DNA of 64,000 nt. Origin: ZC4RG30 sp039932715. GTDB taxonomy: Bacteria > Pseudomonadota > Gammaproteobacteria > Steroidobacterales > Steroidobacteraceae. The notes under the pieces are model-generated. The model was not told where the DNA came from, made no database searches, and was given only the letters and a program-made list of their open reading frames with translations. The position numbers and the translations under genes were made by a program. The stretch spans positions 107,955 through 171,954 of the forward strand of contig JBDTPN010000003.1 in the NCBI GenBank assembly GCA_039932715.1, written 5' to 3'. Shown piece after piece: positions 53,487 through 61,692 of this stretch. Position 1 is the first letter of the stretch; the number at the start of each line of letters is the position of its first letter.

Positions 53487-55604
53487 ATGAGAATACATCA
53501 CCTCGGGGTCATTGCCTCCCTGCTGCTGGCAGGTCCTTGTTCACTGGCCGTGGCCGCAACACCCAAACCGGTGGATGCAGTCCGGTTGCGCGCCGCCGAC
53601 AGCGAGCCTGGCCAGTGGCTGATGGATGGACGCAACTACAGCGCGCAGCGCTACAGCACACTGAAGTCCATTGACGAACACACTGTCGGCAAGCTGGGCC
53701 TGGCCTGGTACGCGGAGCTCGATACCATGCGCGGCGTGGAAGCCACGCCATTGTTCGTCGATGGCGTGATCTACAACATCAGCGCCTGGAACATAGCCAG
53801 CGCCTACAACGCCAAGTCCGGCAAGCGCCTGTGGACCTATGACCCCAAAGTGCCACGAGAAATGGGTCGGTATGCCTGCTGCGAACCGGTGGCGCGGGGG
53901 CTGGCCTTCTGGAAAGGCAAGGTCATCATCGCTACTTTGGACGGCCGATTGATCGGGCTCAATTCGAAAAACGGCAAACCCATCTGGACCGCGCAGACCT
54001 TCACCAGGGAACAGCCCTATTCGATCACCGGCGCACCTCGCGTGTTCGATGGCAAGGTGGTGATCGGCAACGGCGGCGGAGACTTTGGCGTGCGCGGGTT
54101 CGTCAGCGCATGGGACGCCGACACCGGCAAGTTCTTGTGGAAGTTCTACATCGTACCCGGTGATCCGTCCAAGGGCCCGGATGGCGCGGCATCCGACAGC
54201 GTGATGGCCATGGCGACCAGGACCTGGAATGGCGAGTGGTGGAAACTTGGCGGCGGCGGCGGCGCCTGGGATTCGATCAACTACGACCCGGAACTGGGCT
54301 TGATCTACGTCGGCACCGGTAACGGCGGACCCAACGCACAGCTGCATCGCAGCCCCGGTCGCGGCGACAACCTGTTCCTGTGCTCCATTGTCGCTCTGGA
54401 TGCGCAGACCGGCGAGTACCGCTGGCATTACCAGGAAGTGCCGGAAGAGGATTGGGATTACACCTGCACCTCCTCGATCGTGCAGGCGGACATCACCATC
54501 GACGGCACGCCGCGCAAGGTGCTACTGCATGCGCCCAAGAACGGTTTCTTCTATGTCATCGATCGCACCAACGGGAAATTCATCTCTGCCAAAAACCATG
54601 TGCCCGTGACCTGGACCACCGGCATCGATGCGGTCACCGGGCGTCCCAACATGAATCCGGAAGCCCATTACGGCACGGAGCCGGTACTGGTTGCACCCGG
54701 ACCTGGCGGCGCGCACAACTGGTTTCCCATGGCCTACAACCCCGAGACCGGCCTGGCATATTTTCCGCAGTATGAGCACTGGTTCGTCTATGCATTGGAT
54801 CCGGACTTCGTGGCAAAGCCATTTCGTTCCAACTCCGGCATGGGTGGTTATTCCGGCGACGCGCTCAAGAAGCGCCTGGAATTGCAGAAGCTGATTGACC
54901 AGCGCGAGAAGACAGCACTGATCGCGTGGGATCCGGTGAAACAGGAAGTGCGCTGGCGCGTGCCATTGCCGCGTCACGGCAATGGCGGTGTACTGACCAC
55001 TGCGGGAAATCTGGTCTTCGAAGGCACCACGAAGCAGACCTTCGCCGCCTTCCGCGCCACCGATGGCGCATTGCTGTGGGAAATGCCGGTGCAGTCCGCG
55101 CCGGTGTCGGGCCCGATTACCTATGAAATGGACGGCGTGCAATACGTGGCAGTGAATGCCGGTTGGGGTGGCGGCGCAGCGCAAATCGAGCGTGGTGCCG
55201 GGACCGCGATGAATCGCGCCTCCGCGCGACTGCTGGTTTTTCGTCTGGGCGCCAGCAAGCAGTTGCCGCCCCTGCCGCCCGCCTCGCCTATTCCCAACCC
55301 ACCGCCACTGCGCGCCAGCGAGGAATCCGTACGTAAAGGCGGCGAGGTCTATGCTCGCACCTGCGCCCAATGCCACGGACAGCTGGCCGTCGGCGGGGTG
55401 AAAGATCTGCGGCAGATGACTCCGGAAACCCACGCGCAATTCAATGACATCGTGCTCAAGGGCCTGCGCGTGCAGAAGGGAATGGCCAGCTTCGCAAACG
55501 TGGTCAATCCGGAAGAAGTGGAAGCCATTCACGCCTACTTGATCGCGCGCGCCAACGAAGACTGGGGACGCGTCGGCGGAGAGGCCGGCGGCGGCCCACA
55601 CTGA
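53487..55604 (+). CDS. PQQ-dependent quinohaemoprotein alcohol dehydrogenase
   Basis: 705 residues with a signal peptide (about 1-23). An eight-bladed PQQ domain with the vicinal disulphide Cys131-Cys132 (ACCEPVARG), Asn279 (GTGNG) and the catalytic Asp324 in WDYTCTS is joined to a cytochrome c domain (CAQCH, 626-630). The residue two after the catalytic Asp is Thr, not the Asp that marks lanthanide enzymes, so calcium is likely. The usual metal-binding Glu in GNGGAE is Asp199 here (GNGGGD), an unusual substitution. It oxidises an alcohol or aldehyde in the periplasm; the substrate is unknown. It probably runs with the TonB receptor 122 bases on. Confidence 0.92.
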   Translation: MRIHHLGVIASLLLAGPCSLAVAATPKPVDAVRLRAADSEPGQWLMDGRNYSAQRYSTLKSIDEHTVGKLGLAWYAELDTMRGVEATPLFVDGVIYNISAWNIASAYNAKSGKRLWTYDPKVPREMGRYACCEPVARGLAFWKGKVIIATLDGRLIGLNSKNGKPIWTAQTFTREQPYSITGAPRVFDGKVVIGNGGGDFGVRGFVSAWDADTGKFLWKFYIVPGDPSKGPDGAASDSVMAMATRTWNGEWWKLGGGGGAWDSINYDPELGLIYVGTGNGGPNAQLHRSPGRGDNLFLCSIVALDAQTGEYRWHYQEVPEEDWDYTCTSSIVQADITIDGTPRKVLLHAPKNGFFYVIDRTNGKFISAKNHVPVTWTTGIDAVTGRPNMNPEAHYGTEPVLVAPGPGGAHNWFPMAYNPETGLAYFPQYEHWFVYALDPDFVAKPFRSNSGMGGYSGDALKKRLELQKLIDQREKTALIAWDPVKQEVRWRVPLPRHGNGGVLTTAGNLVFEGTTKQTFAAFRATDGALLWEMPVQSAPVSGPITYEMDGVQYVAVNAGWGGGAAQIERGAGTAMNRASARLLVFRLGASKQLPPLPPASPIPNPPPLRASEESVRKGGEVYARTCAQCHGQLAVGGVKDLRQMTPETHAQFNDIVLKGLRVQKGMASFANVVNPEEVEAIHAYLIARANEDWGRVGGEAGGGPH

Positions 55605-55618
55605 GAGTGGCGGAACGG

Positions 55619-55647
55619 ACCCGCCGCGCAAGGCAAGCGCGGTGGGT
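55619..55647. repeat. Strong GC-rich hairpin between dehydrogenase and receptor genes
   Basis: CCGCCGCGC and GCGCGGTGG pair around an AAGGCAA loop (11 bp including two closing pairs and one G-T). No T-run follows, so it is at most an inefficient terminator; it may stabilise the dehydrogenase mRNA end. Confidence 0.5.
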
Positions 55648-55726
55648 AATGTCGGGTTTGGGGTGATGTCGGGTCTGGCCAGCGGATTGCGTCTGGATTG
55701 GACCATCCCCTGTCCCGAGGTCTCGC

Positions 55727-58700
55727 ATGAACCCTTCTTTCACCCGTACGGCCGTGCGACTTGCATTGGCCGCGGCAACGTTTTCCAGCAGTGCCGCCTT
55801 TGTACAGCTGGCCCATGCCGAGCAGGCGGAAGGTGCCCTCGAGGAAGTCACCGTTACCGGATCGCGCATTGCCGCGGCCAACATGACCAGCGCCAGCCCC
55901 ATCGTTTCGGTGACCAGCGACGACATCAAGACCGGCGGCCGCATGGATATCTCGGACATGCTCAACCAGCTGCCGCAGATCAATGCCAATTACCTCGGGC
56001 AGGACCTGGGCAACAAGACCAGCGGACTTTCGTCAGCAGGCGGCGTAGCGACGGCCAGCCTGCGCGGTTTGGGCCCCAACCGCACGCTGGTACTGGTGGA
56101 TGGTCGCCGGCTTGGAGCCGGCTCCCCGCAGACTGTCATATCTGCGCCCGGACCCGATATAGACCAGATCCCCAGTGTGCTGGTGGATCGCATTGAGGTC
56201 GTCACTGGCGGAGCGTCCGCGGTGTATGGCTCGGATGCCATAGCCGGCGTCATCAACTTCATCACGAAGAAGAACTTCGAAGGACTGCAGCTGGATGCGC
56301 AGCTGGGCGGAAACTGGCACGACAACAACAATGGTTTCGCCCAGCAGCGTCTGGCGGATGCCGGGGAGACCGGCCCCAAGGGCACGACCTGGGACGGACA
56401 GACTGTAAATGCCAGCGTCACCCTGGGTGCCAACATCCTCGAGGGTCGTGGCAATGTCACCGGCTATTTTGGATACCAGTCGATTGATCCGGTGCGCAGT
56501 TCGGACCGAGATTTCGGCAGTTGTCAGTTGGCATACAACGACGACCTTGATGACGTGCTGTGCCAGGGATCGTCCAATTCCAACTACTTCGGACCCAGAC
56601 CCGGCAATGCAGCCTATTCGGTGCACGGCAACCAGTTTGTCGCGCGCGACACTGCAGGCCTCGCGCCGCCAGCGGCCTTCAATTCACAGGGCTACATCTA
56701 CATGCAGCGACAGGACGAGCGCTACAACGCAGGATTCCTGGCCCATGTTGACGTCAACGACTACGTCAAGCCGTATGCGGAATTTTCATTCATGGATGAT
56801 CGGACCCACCAGGAAGTCGCGCCCACCGCCCTGTTTCGCCAATCTAACGTCACCACCGATACCGGAAACTATCTCGTCAACTGCAGCAATCCCCTGCTGA
56901 GCGCGCAGCAGGCCGCAATCCTGTGCACACCAGCGCAAATCGCCGCCGACCTTCTCGATCCGGGTTCAGCCAGTGCCGATGTCGAGATCGGCCGTCGCAA
57001 TGTCGAGGGTGGCGGACGCACCTACGAGTTCGAGCACACCAACTACCGCATGGCGCTGGGAGTTAAAGGTAGATTGTTCGAGGGCTGGGACTACGACGCG
57101 TATGGACAGTACTACTACACGAATTTCCTCAACGTAAACGGCAACGACTTCTCCTACGGAAAGATCGCCGATTCTCTGCAGGTAACTGGCACTGCAGCTT
57201 CACCAGTGTGCATCTCGGGAGGTACTTGCGTTCCGTACAACATCTTCCAGGATGGAGGCGTGACCGATGCGGCCAGGGCGTACCTGGAAACGCTTGGCAC
57301 GGCCACTGGAAGCACCGAACTGAGCACATTCCATGCCGATGCCACCGGGGACCTCAGCGTATACGGGATGAAGTTGCCTTCTGCCGACGAAGGGGTGGGG
57401 GTCAATGTCGGTTATGAATACCGCAATGAGCGCGTACGCTACGTGCCCGACGCAGCCTTTGAGAGCGGATTGATTGTCGGCACTGGCGGCGCCTATCCGC
57501 GCCTCGACAACAGCCTCTCGGTCAATGAAGCGTTCGCGGAGGTGCGCGTGCCACTGGTCCAGGGCAAGCCGGGCATCGATGAACTGCTGGTGGACGCGGG
57601 TTACCGCTTTTCGGATTACTCCACCGGGGTTAGTGCCAACACCTACAAGTTCGAAGTTCAGTACTCGCCAATTGCCGATTACCGGTTCCGTGCCTCCTAC
57701 AATCGTGCCATCCGCGCACCCAGCATCGTGGAACTGTTCGTCCCTCAACTGGTAGGCAAGATTGCATTTGGCGAAGATCCCTGTGCGCCCGGTGAAACCA
57801 CGGGGGTGGCGTCGGAATCCTTCGCGAAATGCGCTAATACCGGCGTGACGGCTGCGCAGTACGGCAACGGTGGTAGCACCAATACCATTCCGCAGGGCAC
57901 GGCCGGGCAGCTCACGCAGCTACAGGGAGGCAACCCCGACCTGGTGCCTGAGCAGGCGGATACGTACACCGTGGGAATCACCGTGCAGCCTCAGGCTCTG
58001 CCGGGTTTCACCGGCAGCCTTGACTACTACGTCATCAAACTTGCGGACGCCGTGGGCTCGCTGGATGCCAATGTCATCATGCGCAATTGCCTGGATACGG
58101 GCGACGCCACTTACTGCAGCCAGCTACATCGACATCCCATCAACGGCACGCTCAACGGCGCCAGCGTGGCCGGCGGCGGCTACATCGAGCAGACCAACGT
58201 CAACATCGGTGCCAACAAGCTGGAAGGCATCGACCTGCAGGCGGCCTATCGGATGATCCTGGGGGACTACGGCAGCCTGAGGCTGAATCTCAACGGCGCC
58301 TACCAGCTGACCAACAGTTCCACACCCCTTCCGGGCGGCGGCACCTATGACTGCGCGGGCCTCTTCGGACCTACCTGCCAGACGGTCAATCCGGTGTGGC
58401 GGCACAATATTCGCGCCAGCTGGGACCTGCCGCAGGACGTGTCAGTCACCGCGACCTGGAGGTACCTGGGCGCAGTCAAACTCGACAACAATGATTCCAA
58501 CCCACTGTTGTTCGAGGCGGCATTGGGCGCGCCCGCAATCTACCGCGCGAGCATGCCTGCCATGAACTACCTCGACCTGTCGGCAAGCTGGGATGTCAGC
58601 AAGCATCTGCAGCTGCGCGGTGGCATCAACAACGTGTTCGACAAGGATCCGCCGCTGGCATCGTTTGAAATCGTCTCGGGCGGCGCGCCCAACTACTACG

Positions 58701-58756
58701 AGTTCTACGACGGAATTGGCCGGCAACTCTACCTGGCCATGACGGCCAGGTTCTGA
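55727..58756 (+). CDS. TonB-dependent outer-membrane receptor
   Basis: 1009 residues. A signal peptide (about 1-31) is followed by a TonB box-like EEVTVTGSRI, a plug domain (about 45-180; LNQLPQINANYLGQ, RGLGPNRTLVLVDGRR, VYGSDAIAGVINFITKK), and a 22-strand barrel ending in LYLAMTARF with the terminal aromatic residue. The length and plug are typical of the large receptors of Xanthomonas-like bacteria that import carbohydrates or aromatics. GAGG lies seven bases before the ATG. Its position after the PQQ dehydrogenase and before LigAB suggests an aromatic or glycoside substrate. Confidence 0.93.
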   Translation: MNPSFTRTAVRLALAAATFSSSAAFVQLAHAEQAEGALEEVTVTGSRIAAANMTSASPIVSVTSDDIKTGGRMDISDMLNQLPQINANYLGQDLGNKTSGLSSAGGVATASLRGLGPNRTLVLVDGRRLGAGSPQTVISAPGPDIDQIPSVLVDRIEVVTGGASAVYGSDAIAGVINFITKKNFEGLQLDAQLGGNWHDNNNGFAQQRLADAGETGPKGTTWDGQTVNASVTLGANILEGRGNVTGYFGYQSIDPVRSSDRDFGSCQLAYNDDLDDVLCQGSSNSNYFGPRPGNAAYSVHGNQFVARDTAGLAPPAAFNSQGYIYMQRQDERYNAGFLAHVDVNDYVKPYAEFSFMDDRTHQEVAPTALFRQSNVTTDTGNYLVNCSNPLLSAQQAAILCTPAQIAADLLDPGSASADVEIGRRNVEGGGRTYEFEHTNYRMALGVKGRLFEGWDYDAYGQYYYTNFLNVNGNDFSYGKIADSLQVTGTAASPVCISGGTCVPYNIFQDGGVTDAARAYLETLGTATGSTELSTFHADATGDLSVYGMKLPSADEGVGVNVGYEYRNERVRYVPDAAFESGLIVGTGGAYPRLDNSLSVNEAFAEVRVPLVQGKPGIDELLVDAGYRFSDYSTGVSANTYKFEVQYSPIADYRFRASYNRAIRAPSIVELFVPQLVGKIAFGEDPCAPGETTGVASESFAKCANTGVTAAQYGNGGSTNTIPQGTAGQLTQLQGGNPDLVPEQADTYTVGITVQPQALPGFTGSLDYYVIKLADAVGSLDANVIMRNCLDTGDATYCSQLHRHPINGTLNGASVAGGGYIEQTNVNIGANKLEGIDLQAAYRMILGDYGSLRLNLNGAYQLTNSSTPLPGGGTYDCAGLFGPTCQTVNPVWRHNIRASWDLPQDVSVTATWRYLGAVKLDNNDSNPLLFEAALGAPAIYRASMPAMNYLDLSASWDVSKHLQLRGGINNVFDKDPPLASFEIVSGGAPNYYEFYDGIGRQLYLAMTARF

Positions 58757-58757
58757 G

Positions 58758-59603
58758 CTAGATAAACGTGTTCTCCAGCACCAGCACACCCGAGCCGGTG
58801 TTGGAGATCGGCGCGTGGTAATGCTTGTGGATGATCTTTACGTTGTCTTGCAGCGCGCCACGCATCACCAGCCACATGATGGTCTCTATGCCTTCGGTGC
58901 CGGCAATCCGCATGATTTCGGCATTGCTGAACTGGGTGAACCACTCCGGGTCGCTGGCAATTCGATCCATGGTCTCGAGGTCGAAATCCACGTTGATCAG
59001 ACCGGCGCGCTCGCCCTGCAACTGGTGCGACATGCCGCCGGTACCCAGGATCACGACCTTGAGGTCTTCTGAATAAGACTCGACCGCCTTGCGCAGCGCG
59101 TGTCCCAGCTTCAGGCAACGCGCTGCCGTTGGCAACGGATGCTGTACAACGTTAACAGCCAATGGAATCGTGGTGATTGGCCACACCTCGTGCGTGCCCC
59201 ACAGCGCGCGCACCGGATTGACGAAGCCATGATCGACTTTCATCTCCTGGCAGGTGCAAATGTCGAACTCCTGTTCGACCAGCTTCTCGGCTATGTGCCA
59301 TGAGAAAGCCGCGTCACCCTTGAACGGTGCGACGGGCTTCAGCGCCCATCCTTCATCGGCATTTTCGTAGGTATCGGCACAGCCCAACGCGAAGGTGGGC
59401 ACCTTGTCGAGGAAGAAATTGAGGCCATGGTCGTTGTAGACGATGATCGCTACATCGGGCTTGTGTTTCTGCAGCCACTGTTGCGCCGGCACATAGCCGT
59501 CGAAGAAGCGCTTCCAGTAGGGTTCCTGCTGCAGGTTGTTGGCGATGGCATTACCCACGGCCGGAATGTGTGAACTGGTCACACCACCAATGATCTTAGC
59601 CAT
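58758..59603 (-). CDS. ligB: Extradiol dioxygenase beta subunit (LigB)
   Basis: 281 residues of the class III extradiol dioxygenases. Iron ligands are His12 (SSHIPAVG), His59 (NDHGLNFF) and Glu229 (FSNAEIMRI); His193 (GGMSHQLQG) is the catalytic acid/base. These match protocatechuate 4,5-dioxygenase LigB. It opens the ring of protocatechuate, gallate or a related catechol acid. The ATG at 59603 overlaps the end of ligA by eight bases. It converges with the TonB receptor, one base apart. Confidence 0.92.
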   Translation of the reverse strand: MAKIIGGVTSSHIPAVGNAIANNLQQEPYWKRFFDGYVPAQQWLQKHKPDVAIIVYNDHGLNFFLDKVPTFALGCADTYENADEGWALKPVAPFKGDAAFSWHIAEKLVEQEFDICTCQEMKVDHGFVNPVRALWGTHEVWPITTIPLAVNVVQHPLPTAARCLKLGHALRKAVESYSEDLKVVILGTGGMSHQLQGERAGLINVDFDLETMDRIASDPEWFTQFSNAEIMRIAGTEGIETIMWLVMRGALQDNVKIIHKHYHAPISNTGSGVLVLENTFI

Positions 59604-59997
59604 TCCAGTAACCCCCACGCGCCTTGATCTTCTCGATCAGCCCATCGGCTTTCTGCTGCAACTTGGCCTGGAATTCCTTGGTGCTTATGCCCTGGAACTG
59701 CGCGCCTGCGTCCTGCACGGACGTGCCGCGTGGAATCGCCATCTTGGCCATGAAATAGATATTGGCCCCCGCACGCAGCATTCCCAGGAAATCCTTCTTG
59801 AGGACGAAATCCTTGTACTTACCCGTCACGCCATACTTGTCGCAATAGGCGGCCGGGTCCGTGTCGAACTCGGTGCGGTTGGCTTCCTCGCAGAACGAGA
59901 ACAACAGCTTGTTGAGTGGATACGCGCCATGCGCATGCTGGCCATCGAAGACGTAAGTCCCCGGAATATCCTGGTAGTCGTGCTTGTCCCAGCCCAT
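59596..59997 (-). CDS. ligA: Extradiol dioxygenase alpha subunit (LigA)
   Basis: 133 residues, helical small subunit. Segments such as GAYPLNKLLFSFCEEANRTE and the DPAAYCDKYG motif match LigA, which caps the active site of LigB. The two are needed together. The gene lies upstream of ligB with an eight-base overlap. A TACAAT-like element lies about 30 bases before its start on the minus strand. No other ring-cleavage pathway gene is next to it. Confidence 0.9.
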   Translation of the reverse strand: MGWDKHDYQDIPGTYVFDGQHAHGAYPLNKLLFSFCEEANRTEFDTDPAAYCDKYGVTGKYKDFVLKKDFLGMLRAGANIYFMAKMAIPRGTSVQDAGAQFQGISTKEFQAKLQQKADGLIEKIKARGGYWNG

Positions 59998-60069
59998 GTT
60001 TTGCGCCCCTTTCCCGCCCCGATGGCTGCGGGATTGTAGCGCGGACCAGCCCGATGTTGGCTGCCCTGG

Positions 60070-60867
60070 TCAGGCAGCGTCGCGCAGTGGCTCGGTAACT
60101 TGGACCGCCGACTGGTCCTGGCGGTGGTGCCAAAGCTTGAGTTCGCCACTGCGATCCTCGATCAGCGCCGTGCAATGCTCTACCCAGTCACCGTCATTGC
60201 AATACAGCACTCCGTCGATTTGTTCGACGCTCGGGCGATGGATGTGCCCGCAGATGATCCCGTCGAACCCGCGCCGAACGGCTTCATTGGCTGCGGCGCG
60301 CTCGAACCGGCATACGTAATCGACAGCATCGCCGACCCGCGACTTGATCCAGGTAGCCAACGACCAACGGGGAAGTCCAAGTAGTCCCCGGGTCAGATTC
60401 ACATAGTGGCTGATGAACAACGCGACCGTGTAAAGCGCGCAACCAGTGGCCTTGAGCACCGGGCTGAACCGCACCGCGCCATCGAAGACATCTCCGTGCA
60501 GCACGAGCATGCGCAATCCCTCACCGGTGGTGTGCACGAACTCGTGGTGCACTTCAACATCAGCCAGCAAGAGGCCACAGAGGCTCCGTGCCAGGTCATC
60601 ATGGTTTCCCGGCACGTAGACGACACGGGTTCCGTTGCGCGCCTTTTCGACAATCAGCCGCAACACTTCCTGGTGGGAGGCAGGCCAGTAGATGCCGCGC
60701 CGCATGCTCCACAGGTCGACGATATCCCCAACCAGGTACAGGGTCTGCATCTGTGTCTGGCGCAGGAATTGAGCCAGCTGCGCGGCGTGACAGTCCCGCG
60801 TTCCCAGATGCAGGTCCGAGATGAATACCGCGTTGATCCTTGCAGTGCTTCGAGCGCCGGGGGCCAT
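60070..60867 (-). CDS. LpxH-like metallophosphoesterase
   Basis: 265 residues of the calcineurin-like fold: ISDLHLGTRDC, GDIVDLW, GNHDD and CGHIHRP give the two-metal site. It resembles the UDP-2,3-diacylglucosamine diphosphatase family (LpxH) of lipid A synthesis, but longer relatives occur widely beside true LpxH and have unclear substrates. An AGGGAG five bases before the ATG at 60867 supports this start over an upstream TTG at 60927. The 5' gap to rlmB holds a weak AAAAG/CTTTT dyad. Confidence 0.82.
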   Translation of the reverse strand: MAPGARSTARINAVFISDLHLGTRDCHAAQLAQFLRQTQMQTLYLVGDIVDLWSMRRGIYWPASHQEVLRLIVEKARNGTRVVYVPGNHDDLARSLCGLLLADVEVHHEFVHTTGEGLRMLVLHGDVFDGAVRFSPVLKATGCALYTVALFISHYVNLTRGLLGLPRWSLATWIKSRVGDAVDYVCRFERAAANEAVRRGFDGIICGHIHRPSVEQIDGVLYCNDGDWVEHCTALIEDRSGELKLWHHRQDQSAVQVTEPLRDAA

Positions 60868-60954
60868 GCGTACTCCCTGGGGAAATTCTGGTGCGTTGCT
60901 CGAATTGTCCTCAAGGATCGTTACCAACCTATGACAAAAGATAGCTTTTCTTAC

Positions 60955-61692
60955 TTAACCACGTTGCCGAGTGGCTTCATACAGCAGCATGCCGCATGCC
61001 ACGGAAACGTTGAGGCTCTCGACACTTCCCGCCTGCGGCAGGCACACCAGGAAATCGCAGGTCTTGCGCGTGAGCTCGCGCAGCCCATCGCCTTCACTTC
61101 CCAGCACCAGCGCCAGGGGTCCACGCAGGTCCGCCTCCCAGGCCAGCTTTTCGCCAGACATGTCGGCGCCCACGATCCACAGTCCGGCTTCCTTGAGCAA
61201 CTTGAGGCTACGCGCCATGTTGGTCACCGTGGCTATTGGTGTTGTGTCTGCCGCTCCGGCGGCCACCTTGCGCACTGTGGGGTTAAGGCTGGCAGCGCGA
61301 TCCTTTGGCACCACCACTGCCAGGGCACCACAGGCATCGGCCGTGCGCAGGCAGGCTCCCAGGTTGTGCGGATCCTGGACGCCGTCCAGCACCAGCACCA
61401 GGGGATCCTTGGTAGCGGAAAGCGCCGCAATCAGTTCGTCTTCATGCCAGGGCGGCAGCGGATCCACTTCGGCCACCACTCCCTGGTGCACCACGTTGCC
61501 CACCCGCGAATCCAGCGACTTGGCGTCCACTCTTTCAGGATTGATGCCGGCCTGCTGCGCCAGCTGCAACAGTTCGCGCATGCGCGCATCTTCGCGCCGC
61601 GCATCCACAAACAATTTTTTCACGCGTCCCGATGAGCGCAACAACAGGCTGCGCACCGCATGAACGCCGAAGACCAGCGCGGTGGTGCTCAT
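60955..61692 (-). CDS. rlmB: 23S rRNA Gm2251 methyltransferase
   Basis: 245 residues. A small N-terminal substrate-binding domain precedes the SPOUT methyltransferase domain with LVLDGVQDPHNLGACLRTAD, LVLGSEGDGLRELT and SLNVSVACGMLLYE. It 2'-O-methylates G2251 of 23S rRNA. It overlaps rnr by four bases (ATGA), the usual rnr-rlmB pairing. Confidence 0.97.
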   Translation of the reverse strand: MSTTALVFGVHAVRSLLLRSSGRVKKLFVDARREDARMRELLQLAQQAGINPERVDAKSLDSRVGNVVHQGVVAEVDPLPPWHEDELIAALSATKDPLVLVLDGVQDPHNLGACLRTADACGALAVVVPKDRAASLNPTVRKVAAGAADTTPIATVTNMARSLKLLKEAGLWIVGADMSGEKLAWEADLRGPLALVLGSEGDGLRELTRKTCDFLVCLPQAGSVESLNVSVACGMLLYEATRQRG

